Assembly (NCBI RefSeq): GCF_008035925.1
Contig: NZ_CP036264.1
Coordinates: 8,995,121 to 9,059,120, forward strand
DNA: 64,000 nucleotides
From: Stieleria maiorica
GTDB lineage: Bacteria; Planctomycetota; Planctomycetia; Pirellulales; Pirellulaceae
Direction: 5' to 3'
The position numbers and the translations under genes were made by a program. The notes below the pieces were generated by a model. That model did no database searches, had not been told where the DNA came from, and saw nothing but the letters and a program-made list of their open reading frames with translations. Below, one piece after another: positions 42,917-50,757 of this stretch (positions are counted from its first letter, which is position 1; the number at the start of each line of letters is the position of its first letter).

Positions 42917-45900
42917 CTAGGATTCCAGCCAAGCCTTGACGTCCATCGCATCAGCCTGGTCGGGCTGTCGAAACTTGCTGATTCGACCGGCCGGTTCATC
43001 GTACAACAGCATCGTCGCTGCGGACAGTTCGCTGGCGACCGGCGAATCGATCAACAGCGACGAATCGGACGCGTTCAATTGCCCCAGCACGCGCAGTTCG
43101 ACATCGTGTTGTGATTGCCGCGGCAACCAGCGGGTCAAGATCTCCGCCCCGCCGCACACCAGAACACAATAGACGTTCGCCGGCGGCCCGTCCTTGAGCA
43201 CTTCACGCAGTGCCTGGCCTCCCGACATGCTGCCTTGCGTCGCGTCGAGCGAAAAACTGAAGGCATCTTCATGGCGAAAGTCGCGAAACCGATCCAGCGG
43301 ATCGATCACGACGATGATCGGGTGAACTCCCTCCGCCTCGTCGCCGCGTTCCTTCACCAACTCGGCCAGCTTGCCCATCTCCGGCGCGCTGTCGCGTGGC
43401 TTCACCTGCCGAACGTTGAACCCGCCGCGTTGCAACCAAGGATACAAGGACGGGGTTTCGTTGGAACGGTTACCGTTGAAGTAAATCACTTCCAGATCGC
43501 GGTTGGATTTTGCGAATCCAGAAAGGACCGACGAGAGCAATCCCCCGCGAGCTTCCGGCGGCGTAATCATGACCGCGTTGCGGCCCGCGTTGCGAGACAA
43601 TTCGATCGCCACCGGCGGACCGATCTCGACCGCTTCGCCCAACAACCCGTGCAATTCTTCGCCCGCCCGGGCTCGGTCGCCGATCGCAGCGGCGGCCAGC
43701 GGGGCCGACCATTTGCAAGGGCGATTGCCTTCGAAGATGACCGGTGGGGGCAACGTTTCGGTGAACGCCTTGTCCCGCGTTGCGATCTTGGTCAAAAACT
43801 CGCGGTGTTGATCGCTGCTCAGCCAAGCGACTTGGAACGGTTGATTGCCTTCAATCAATCCGCCCGCATCGTTGTAAATCGCTTCGCCGGGACGTGTGAT
43901 CAGCCGTGCGGCGGTGTTGTCATCGGACAAGATCAACGCGGCGTCCGATTCGCTGCATTGCATCGCGATCCGAACGGCCATCTGCCCCAGCGTCGCACGC
44001 GGCAACGAATAGGCCCCCGCCAGCGATTGGCTGCTCAGGACGACGTGGATTCCGAACGAGCGGCCCTGGCGAACCAAACGGTCCAACAGCATCGAGCAGT
44101 CCGCCGCGACCCGGTCGTCCCGAATGAACAGCTCTTGGAATTCATCGATCACCAGAATGATCCTCGGCATCGGTTTGCCGCTGACCGCGCGATAGTCCGA
44201 CAATTCTTGTGTCGACTGCGATCGAAACAGTTCACCGCGCTGTTGCAGTTCCTGGTCCAGTCGCTGCAACACGCTGCGGCCGAATTCCCGTTCGCTCTCG
44301 ATGCCGATCACGCGGGCGTGTGGCAATCTGCTATCGGCGTACGTTTTGAACTCCACGCCCTTTTTGAAGTCCAGCAGGTAGAACTGCAATTGATCCGGCG
44401 TGTAGTGATGCGCACCCGAGGTGATGATCGAGTGCAGCAGGGTGCTTTTTCCCGAACCGGTTTTACCGGCGATCAAGACGTGCTGGCGGACGCCTTCGCC
44501 CAGCTCCAGGCCGAGCGTCCGCTGCCCACCCTGGCTGCCGATGGTGATGTCGATTCCATCGTCGGTCCGCGCCTTGCCGCCTTGGGCCGGCAAGATCGAC
44601 TCCAGCGGGATCTCGACTCGGGCCGACATGGTCGCGGCGGTGCCGATCTGATCGGTCAGTTCGCCGCGCAGATCGGCGGCGACGTTCTCCGCCGGCAAAA
44701 ACTCCAATCGCTCCAGCCCCTCGTGCCGGACGCTCCAACGCCCGTCCTTGCCCACCGCCAATTCCAACACCCGACTGTCATGGGGCAACGGCAGATCGCT
44801 CGGCCAGGCGTGGTTGTCCTTGCAAACCATCAACACGAACACGCCACAGCGAATGCCGCTTTCGATCAGCGCCTTGAGATGTTTGTATCCGCCACGCGTC
44901 AGGCCTTCGGGGAAACCCACTGCCGCGACGGCCTGATACGGTTCGGCCATCGATCCGGCGATCTGGTTGTAATCTTCGACCCGTTGAAACTGGTCACGCA
45001 GACTCGACTGCAAGACGTCCTCGGCGTGCTGGGCGATTTCCCCCAAACGTGTTTCGATCTGGTTCTCGGTCGTCCAGACGCGATGGCTGACCAAGCTGGG
45101 GTCGTGATCGGCCAGCGACATGAATGAGGTGAAACTCTGACCGCGACCGATCGGGTCGATCAGCGTCAACTTGGTTCGGCCGCCGGAGGTCCCCGAAAGC
45201 ATCCGCCACAACACCTGATGGACCAAGTCGACCGCCCGGGGCATCTGGTCGGCCGCCGCATGGATGATCAATCCGCTGTGCAGCCGCCGGTGCAGAGCGA
45301 CGGGCATTTCGTCGGGCAGGTCACCGCTGCGAAAGATCGGCTTGACCTGTCCGGAATGGTTTCCCGATCCGTCGGAGGCTTCGCTGACGCTTTCCGATGT
45401 CAACGTGCGGGCCAGAAACTCGGACACTTTCAAATGCCCCAGCGGCACAAAATCCAGCTCGTCGCATTCGGTGTGTGGCTCGGCGGCGACCTTGTCCCAG
45501 GACGGAAATCGCAGCGAACATGCTTTCCCGGTCGACTTGATCCGCTCCAGGCCTCCCCGCACGCCGTCGCGCATCCGATCGGTCACGCGTTGCAATTCTT
45601 CGTGTCGTCGACGCGCATTGGCTTCGCGTTGCCGATGCAAGGCTTGATCGGTATCGGCCAACTGCTCCGTGATGGTTGCGGCGACTTGTTCGGCGCGATG
45701 ATGCATTTCGGAATTGACCTTGCCATAACCGGCCAGGAAATCATCGCCCAGTTGCCCCAATCGTTCTTTCAATTTGGCCTCGGCCGCCTGCTGCTCGGCG
45801 GCCAGCTGCTGTGCCAAGTATTCCAACTGTTCTTCGCGCCAATGTTTGGCGGCTTCCAGGTGCCGGTCGCGGCGGTCCTCAAGTTCCGCCAGCGCGTCGC

Positions 45901-46834
45901 GCGCGGTGTCCTTGGAAATCTTTCGCCCCGCTGCGGCCGCCTCTTCCGCCGCCGCCGCCGTTCGCATGATCAGCGGATACGTCCGTCGGGTTTGTCGTCG
46001 CAGGGGGATCAGCAACGCCGCGTAAATCGCAAATCCGATCAACGCCGCCGCCACGACGCCGGAAATCATGTACACCCAGTATTGGTCCGGCTGGGCGACC
46101 TGGACCCCGATGCACCACAAGACGACGGCGACCGCGACACCACCGGGCAAATAGAACGAATCGTCGAACTTGGCCGCCGCACTCGTCTGCAACTCGGTGA
46201 CAAAGCCGCGACACTTTCGCGAAAGGACGTACACGGTGTCGATCGCCTGCTTGATCGACTCCGGCGTCGGTTCGCTCATGTCCTCTTCGGGGGTTTCCGG
46301 CGGAGGCACGTTGGGCAGGCGATCCAAGCGACGGATCGTCAGATCGCGCGCCCAGGCAACGTCTTCGCTCAGCGGCACCAACGAAGCATTGATCTGTTCG
46401 ATCTCCTTCTTGCTCTGTTCCCCCGGTTGATGCCGTCGCACTTCGAACTGGTGCAAAACGGCTTCGCGCCGCGCTTCGACCTTCCGCTCGATCGCAAGCT
46501 TCCCCTCGGCCGACTTCCTGCGATACAGCGACGCCAGACGGTTCAGCTCGGTGCGCAGCCGCACCGTGTCTTCTTCGTACGCGGTGAACACCTTTTCTTC
46601 GGCCGCATCCCACTGGCCCAATGTGATCCGCCGCTGCCGCCGACATTCGGCCGTCACCCCACTGCGATCGGAAAGCAGTTGCTGCTCTTCTTCGTCCCTC
46701 TGGGCGGCGTGCCGGTTGATGAGCTCCTGACGCTGCTTTTGACAGGTTTCAAACCGTGCGACAAGCGCATCAATCAGACGGCGTTGTCGCTCGGGCGCGA
46801 ACAGCCCGGCCGGTGCGACCGAATGGTCTTTCAT
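42917..46834 (-). CDS. FtsK/SpoIIIE-type multi-ATPase membrane protein
   Basis: 1,305 residues. Order: coiled-coil N-terminal region (1-160), two adjacent membrane helices at about 225-280 (GGVAVAVVLWCIGVQV and a second after QYWVYMISG), a second coiled coil (about 300-430), a first ATPase-like module with no Walker A (LTLIDPIGRGQSFTSFM near 560; WTTENQIETRLGEIAQHAED), one intact module with Walker A GKTGSGKST near 788 and Walker B ILVIDEFQELF near 895, and a C-terminal module with a degenerate P-loop (ITPPEARGGLL near 1090) and IIVVIDPLDRF. One active plus two inactive ATPase domains recalls EccC/EssC of type VII secretion more than FtsK, and no gamma DNA-reading domain is seen. Substrate is unknown. 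Confidence 0.9.
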   Translation of the reverse strand: MKDHSVAPAGLFAPERQRRLIDALVARFETCQKQRQELINRHAAQRDEEEQQLLSDRSGVTAECRRQRRITLGQWDAAEEKVFTAYEEDTVRLRTELNRLASLYRRKSAEGKLAIERKVEARREAVLHQFEVRRHQPGEQSKKEIEQINASLVPLSEDVAWARDLTIRRLDRLPNVPPPETPEEDMSEPTPESIKQAIDTVYVLSRKCRGFVTELQTSAAAKFDDSFYLPGGVAVAVVLWCIGVQVAQPDQYWVYMISGVVAAALIGFAIYAALLIPLRRQTRRTYPLIMRTAAAAEEAAAAGRKISKDTARDALAELEDRRDRHLEAAKHWREEQLEYLAQQLAAEQQAAEAKLKERLGQLGDDFLAGYGKVNSEMHHRAEQVAATITEQLADTDQALHRQREANARRRHEELQRVTDRMRDGVRGGLERIKSTGKACSLRFPSWDKVAAEPHTECDELDFVPLGHLKVSEFLARTLTSESVSEASDGSGNHSGQVKPIFRSGDLPDEMPVALHRRLHSGLIIHAAADQMPRAVDLVHQVLWRMLSGTSGGRTKLTLIDPIGRGQSFTSFMSLADHDPSLVSHRVWTTENQIETRLGEIAQHAEDVLQSSLRDQFQRVEDYNQIAGSMAEPYQAVAAVGFPEGLTRGGYKHLKALIESGIRCGVFVLMVCKDNHAWPSDLPLPHDSRVLELAVGKDGRWSVRHEGLERLEFLPAENVAADLRGELTDQIGTAATMSARVEIPLESILPAQGGKARTDDGIDITIGSQGGQRTLGLELGEGVRQHVLIAGKTGSGKSTLLHSIITSGAHHYTPDQLQFYLLDFKKGVEFKTYADSRLPHARVIGIESEREFGRSVLQRLDQELQQRGELFRSQSTQELSDYRAVSGKPMPRIILVIDEFQELFIRDDRVAADCSMLLDRLVRQGRSFGIHVVLSSQSLAGAYSLPRATLGQMAVRIAMQCSESDAALILSDDNTAARLITRPGEAIYNDAGGLIEGNQPFQVAWLSSDQHREFLTKIATRDKAFTETLPPPVIFEGNRPCKWSAPLAAAAIGDRARAGEELHGLLGEAVEIGPPVAIELSRNAGRNAVMITPPEARGGLLSSVLSGFAKSNRDLEVIYFNGNRSNETPSLYPWLQRGGFNVRQVKPRDSAPEMGKLAELVKERGDEAEGVHPIIVVIDPLDRFRDFRHEDAFSFSLDATQGSMSGGQALREVLKDGPPANVYCVLVCGGAEILTRWLPRQSQHDVELRVLGQLNASDSSLLIDSPVASELSAATMLLYDEPAGRISKFRQPDQADAMDVKAWLES

Positions 46835-46881
46835 GGTGCGGATCGAGATCGAGGAGTTAGTCGGAATAGGGATTCAGCAAT

Positions 46882-47062
46882 CGCTGGTGTCTAGCCTTTA
46901 GGCGATTCCCGTCGCTGCGATCGCAGCGACAGTGTGCGGCTAAAGCAAGATACCGCTAATTTAAGCGTTGTTTCCTCCGGGAAGGGCCCGTAGGCTCGCG
47001 CCAAACGGCTGATAGTCGTCTGGTATCAGCCGGTTCGCGCCAGCGCGAGCGGCCTTAACTCA
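46882..47062. repeat. Repeat families C and D between cluster genes
   Basis: A family C copy (46882-46944: GGTGTCTAGCCTTTAGGCG, GTCGCTGCGATCGCAGCGAC) is followed by a second palindromic unit (46976-47062) with GCCCGTAGGCTCGCGCCAAACGGCTGAT and CAGCCGGTTCGCGCCAGCGCGAGC, words also found at 60690-60722. The 295-base gap 46835-47129 therefore separates the FtsK-like gene from the other cluster genes without another gene. Confidence 0.6.
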
Positions 47063-47129
47063 GCGGTATTGGGCTAAAGCCTGCACAACATTGATGCCCG
47101 TGCCATTTGTTCCTGATCCCGTTTTCACC

Positions 47130-47396
47130 CTAGTATAGCTCGCCGGAACGCTGATCGGTCTCGTTGATCGCGGCCTGCGATTTCCGTAGCGTCTCGGTAA
47201 ATTCGGCCAAACAGGACGCAAATCGCGACAGACTGGGCCCCAGCGGCGCCAGGTACTCACGCTCGAATTCCGCGGCACGGTCGTCGCGCCAATCCTCTTT
47301 CGTCTCCTGCCACAAGCGGGCGAAATCGTTGAACTCTCGCCTGAAACGGCTTTGGGCATCCGTCAGGGGGGCCAGGTTCAGCGGATCAAGTGGCAT
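47130..47396 (-). CDS. Small WXG100-like helical protein
   Basis: 88 residues, beginning 4 bases after the stop of the upstream 405-residue gene. The sequence is almost fully helical and amphipathic. In the centre lies W36-RDDRAAEF44, which fits the WXG100 turn (W-x-G-x-x-A-x-x-F) with Gly replaced by Asp, preceded by a helix with Phe/Leu/Trp spacing and followed by a second helix (FEREYLAPLGPSLSRFASCLAEF). Length also fits. It lacks the C-terminal YxxxD/E export signal, ending GELY. It could be the substrate or chaperone of the neighbouring FtsK-like ATPase; this is inference. A longer open frame to 47501 lies inside the upstream gene. Confidence 0.75.
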   Translation of the reverse strand: MPLDPLNLAPLTDAQSRFRREFNDFARLWQETKEDWRDDRAAEFEREYLAPLGPSLSRFASCLAEFTETLRKSQAAINETDQRSGELY

Positions 47397-47400
47397 CGCT

Positions 47401-48618
47401 TTAGCGGTTGATCTGTTCGCGTGCGTGGCGGGCCAGTGTTTCCTGGTACTTTTTCTTCCCCGCTTCGACGCTCTTGCGAATCGCCCGCGTGCTCTCTTCA
47501 CTCTCCTTTCTCAGTTCGGCGATCATCTCCAGCGACTCGATTTGGAAATCGCTGATCGCGTCGACCAGTTTCTGCACCGACTCGGGATTGATCGTGCTTC
47601 CGTAGCCGGCCTTCAGCGCCGCTCGTTCGAGTTCCCGGCCCAAACTGGCGACGTCTTCCAGGCCTTTGTTGACGCCGTCCTTCATCGCCTCGGTCGCCTG
47701 GGTGACTTCATGCAAGCCGTGCTGGCTTTGGTAGACCGTTCCCAGGATGGTGAAGACGTGCTCGTTAGTGGTGAAAAATGTCACCGCGCGACGGTACACA
47801 CGTTCTTTGACGTCGTGCGTCTGCTTCAGCTTGGTGATCAACGTCTCCCCGACGTCGTACCCGATCTCCAGGTTTTCGGCGATGTCCTTGAGCAACTGGT
47901 ACGTCTCGTCCTCGTCTTCATAATGCTGGCGTGACTCATCGCGTGCCAGCTCCAGTTGGCTTTTCCCACTTTCGTCGGTGCCGGTGTAGCCGTCCAACGC
48001 CGCCTGGGCTTCGGACAGTGCCTTTTGGGCCGCTTCCAATCTGGGTGCGTGGGCATCCAGCAGCTCTCGGGCCAGCACCTCGGCTTCCTTGAGCGCGAAT
48101 CGAAAATCGATGTACGCCTCCATGATCCGGTCTTCGCTCTTGAGTGCCTCCTTGGTGTCCTTGGCGACGTCGGCGTAGATTTCGACGATTTTTTCGAATC
48201 GATCGTTCGGTGTTCCCCGGCGGATTTTCATCCACCAGTTGGACAGTTTTTCCGTGCCGCTGATGCGTCCGTCATCCAACTGGGCGATCAAGCGTTTGCT
48301 GTCGTCGCGGATCGAGTCGAATTCCTGCGAGATCGCCAGGTAGCGGTTGCCGACCGCGATGCTCTCGACATTCTCACGCACCAACGCGTTGAACGCCCCC
48401 ATGTGCTGAATCACGTCGGCGATCGCCAGCACCTTCCCTTCGTCGAGATGCTTGACCCCCTCCAGCAGCGAGATCAACTCTTGCGGGGCACCGCTCTTGC
48501 TGTCGACCCCGAAATCCTTCAGCACCTGGACCGCGTCATTGAGGTACTTCCGCATCTTGCTCGTGTCACGCGGCTGAGACTGGGATTGCGATGCACTCGC
48601 TTGAGCTTGCTGGGACAT
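47401..48618 (-). CDS. Long helical cytoplasmic protein, possibly TelA-like
   Basis: 405 residues, almost wholly alpha-helical, no signal or membrane segment. It opens with a Gln/Ser-rich tail (QQAQASASQSQSQ), then long helices. The segment LSNWWMKIRRGTPNDRFEKIV, the following EALKSEDRIMEAYIDFRF, and the C-terminal ERELERAALKAG / AIRKSVEAGKKKYQE pattern remind me of the toxic-anion-resistance TelA/KlaA family, whose true role is unclear. I would not assign tellurite resistance. It is the first gene of the minus-strand unit and is followed by the WXG100-like gene. Confidence 0.8.
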   Translation of the reverse strand: MSQQAQASASQSQSQPRDTSKMRKYLNDAVQVLKDFGVDSKSGAPQELISLLEGVKHLDEGKVLAIADVIQHMGAFNALVRENVESIAVGNRYLAISQEFDSIRDDSKRLIAQLDDGRISGTEKLSNWWMKIRRGTPNDRFEKIVEIYADVAKDTKEALKSEDRIMEAYIDFRFALKEAEVLARELLDAHAPRLEAAQKALSEAQAALDGYTGTDESGKSQLELARDESRQHYEDEDETYQLLKDIAENLEIGYDVGETLITKLKQTHDVKERVYRRAVTFFTTNEHVFTILGTVYQSQHGLHEVTQATEAMKDGVNKGLEDVASLGRELERAALKAGYGSTINPESVQKLVDAISDFQIESLEMIAELRKESEESTRAIRKSVEAGKKKYQETLARHAREQINR

Positions 48619-48778
48619 GTTTCTTGTGTCTTCGGCGGATGGGTTTTGCGGACGAAACAGGGACGACGAGCGTCGACGCGCCTACCAAGTTAGCGCACCG
48701 ATGCCCCCGACGCAATCGAGACGGTATGTTGTATCCTCGGGCAACGTGCCCGCGCCCCATTTTCCCATCTCCACCGCG
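48619..48778. promoter_or_regulatory. Divergent promoter region of the FtsK cluster
   Basis: 160 bases between the divergent halves of the cluster. The plus-strand frame remains open across it, but the better start is the ATG at 48779, since the upstream text is rich in Arg and Pro and reads into the opposite gene. No strong consensus promoter was seen. Confidence 0.4.
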
Positions 48779-49174
48779 ATGAGCCAAGCACAAGCAAAAC
48801 AACCGCCCGCCCTATCACCCGTCCCGTCGCCCGGCCATTCTCTTTCGCTGCAGGAAACGCTGCGGGTGATGGACGTCGCCCGAGAGATGCGGGATCAACG
48901 CGAGCAGGCCGAAGAGATGTTTCGCCGCGACGATCTCCGCGTCGCCCTGCGCGAAAAACTGATGCGGACGGCGCGGCTGTCCGGCGACAACGTGACCGAG
49001 GCAGAAATCGATGCCGCGATCGGCCAGTACATGGAAACCCTGCACACGTACCAGGATCCGGAACCGGGACTGAAGCGCTTTCTCGCACATTGCTGGGTTT
49101 GGCGAAACAGAATCATTTGGTCGTTGGCCGGTGTCGCGGGAATCACCGGCGGACTTTGGTATTTCTTCGGTTAG
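48779..49174 (+). CDS. Small tail-anchored membrane protein of the FtsK cluster
   Basis: 131 residues. A Pro/Gln-rich N-terminus is followed by a helical domain (LQETLRVMDVAREMRDQREQAEEMFRRDD, then VTEAEIDAAIGQYMETLH) and a single C-terminal membrane helix (IIWSLAGVAGITGGLWYFFG), so the body should face the cytoplasm. It may belong to a small uncharacterised family (my recollection is DUF6384), not verified. The next gene begins 6 bases later, so the two are coupled. Confidence 0.82.
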   Translation: MSQAQAKQPPALSPVPSPGHSLSLQETLRVMDVAREMRDQREQAEEMFRRDDLRVALREKLMRTARLSGDNVTEAEIDAAIGQYMETLHTYQDPEPGLKRFLAHCWVWRNRIIWSLAGVAGITGGLWYFFG

Positions 49175-49180
49175 CCCAGG

Positions 49181-50605
49181 ATGGTGTCCACCATGACGAT
49201 TTCCGGTCCGGCGATGCACCGTTTGCTGATGGACGGCTACAAAGATGTCCAACAGCGTCTGGACGAGATGCGGTCGAGAATCTCGTCGATCGATTCACAA
49301 CGCGACCAGTTGGGCGACGATCGCAGCGATGCCCTGGTCAGTCTGGCGGAGTATTACCTGCCCGAACTGACGCGCGACGCGATCGAATCCTCTTGGGGCG
49401 AAGTCCGCGATCGCGTCCGACAAGTCTTGATGCGAAAAGAAGACCACCGCCGCCGCGTCTCCGGCGCCCTGGCCGACGCGAACCAACGCCGCACGCTCCA
49501 AGAAGATCGCCTACTGGAAATCAACGCCGACTTCGACGAAGCGAAATCGAGACAGGACGAACTTGCAGCGAAGGTCGCATCCGAATTGGCCGCCGACGAA
49601 ACGTTTGTGTCGCTGTCCCAACGCGCCGCCATGGCCGAAGCGGCGTTGGAGCGGGCCGAAGCCAATCTGAACGAAATCGAACAGGACGCCGCGCGGAAAC
49701 TGCCGGGCTATGAAAACAGCGCGCTGTTCACCTACCTGCGTGACCGGAACTACGGCACCGATCGGTACGGCAAACGCGGCTTCACACGCCGCATAGATCG
49801 CTGGCTGGCCAAGTACATCGATTACCACAAGGCCAGCCAAAGCTATCAGTTCCTGGCCGAAACGCCCGACCAGATGCGCAAGATCATCGCCGACGACCGT
49901 GCGGCACTGAACACGGTGATGGATGAACTGGAAAAGCGACGCGATCTGGTCGTCAAGCGACTCGGGCTGGCCGCCGCGGTGGCGAAAGCCGAACAGTTGG
50001 GAAAGCGACGTGAAAGCCAGCTCGTCGAACTGGACGAGATCCGCAATGAAACCGATACGCTGGAGCGCGAGCTGACGGATTTGGAAGACACCCGCGGCGA
50101 ATACTACCGCGAGGCCGTGTCCGCGATTCGCCAGCGGCTTGCCGAGATCGACACACGGGACCTGGAATCCAACGCCCGCCGAACCCCTTCGCTGACCGAC
50201 GACCAAATCGTCGCCCGGATCCAGGGGGTCGACCAGCAACTCGATGAGTTGGACGGCGATACCCGACGCCATCACGACGACATCCGCGACATGCAGCGCT
50301 GCATCGAAGCGCTCGGACGATTGATGCAGCGGTTCCGCGCGGCCAAATTCGACGCCGCACGCAGCCACTTCGAACCCGACGTCGACATCCTGGACCTGTT
50401 GCATCGGGCCAAGAACGAACGCGACATCGACGACGCCTGGGATCGACTCCGCGGCGCCCAGCGTTGGGGACCGACGATCGGCAAACAACTCGGCAACGTC
50501 GCCTCGCACCCGATGTCCCAAGTCCTGATCGGCGCGATGGCACTCGCCGCCGGAGCGGCGATGAAAGACCACGCCGACCGAGCCGCCCGCCGCCGCGAAC
50601 GATGA
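49181..50605 (+). CDS. Long coiled-coil protein of the FtsK cluster
   Basis: 474 residues, starting at the ATG at 49181 (an alternative ATG follows four codons later). It is dominated by heptad-rich helices, with Arg/Glu/Asp-rich text from residue 20 to 165 and 235 to 390. The two halves are separated by a more conserved-looking block, YLRDRNYGTDRYGKRGF and RRIDRWLAKYIDYHKASQSY (about 183-224), ideal as a search query. A weakly hydrophobic helix (MSQVLIGAMALAAGAAM) is near the C-terminus, possibly a membrane association. No catalytic motif seen. Function unknown; likely structural or scaffold. Confidence 0.82.
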   Translation: MVSTMTISGPAMHRLLMDGYKDVQQRLDEMRSRISSIDSQRDQLGDDRSDALVSLAEYYLPELTRDAIESSWGEVRDRVRQVLMRKEDHRRRVSGALADANQRRTLQEDRLLEINADFDEAKSRQDELAAKVASELAADETFVSLSQRAAMAEAALERAEANLNEIEQDAARKLPGYENSALFTYLRDRNYGTDRYGKRGFTRRIDRWLAKYIDYHKASQSYQFLAETPDQMRKIIADDRAALNTVMDELEKRRDLVVKRLGLAAAVAKAEQLGKRRESQLVELDEIRNETDTLERELTDLEDTRGEYYREAVSAIRQRLAEIDTRDLESNARRTPSLTDDQIVARIQGVDQQLDELDGDTRRHHDDIRDMQRCIEALGRLMQRFRAAKFDAARSHFEPDVDILDLLHRAKNERDIDDAWDRLRGAQRWGPTIGKQLGNVASHPMSQVLIGAMALAAGAAMKDHADRAARRRER

Positions 50606-50620
50606 ACCCAAACCCCCGCG

Positions 50621-50704
50621 GCGCACGTTGGTGTTTAGCCTTTAGGCGACTCCCCCTCGCTGCTTCGCAGCGCCCCCCGAACCGCCCGGAGGGCCGTCGT
50701 ACTC
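50621..50704. repeat. Repeat family C, forward copy
   Basis: GGCGCACGTTGGTGTTTAGC, CTGCTTCGCAGCG hairpin and CCGCCCGGAGGGCCGTCGT. It lies about 16 bases after the coiled-coil gene and before the convergent DUF1501 gene, a position suited to a terminator. Confidence 0.7.
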
Positions 50705-50757
50705 AGAAATGCGATCGTCCTATGCAGCAGCGTCCGTTGAGGCGACCTTCTCACAAG

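Noticed and set aside
43115..46894. Two very long plus-strand open frames (670 and 558 codons) opposite the FtsK-like gene
   Set aside because: They lie wholly antisense to a protein with clear ATPase motifs; their translations are Arg/Gln/Asp-rich without domains. Long antisense frames are expected in high-GC DNA.
47401..48618. Naming the 405-residue protein as a tellurite resistance protein
   Set aside because: The resemblance to TelA is limited to helical patterns read by eye, and no ter genes are nearby; only a cautious label is justified.
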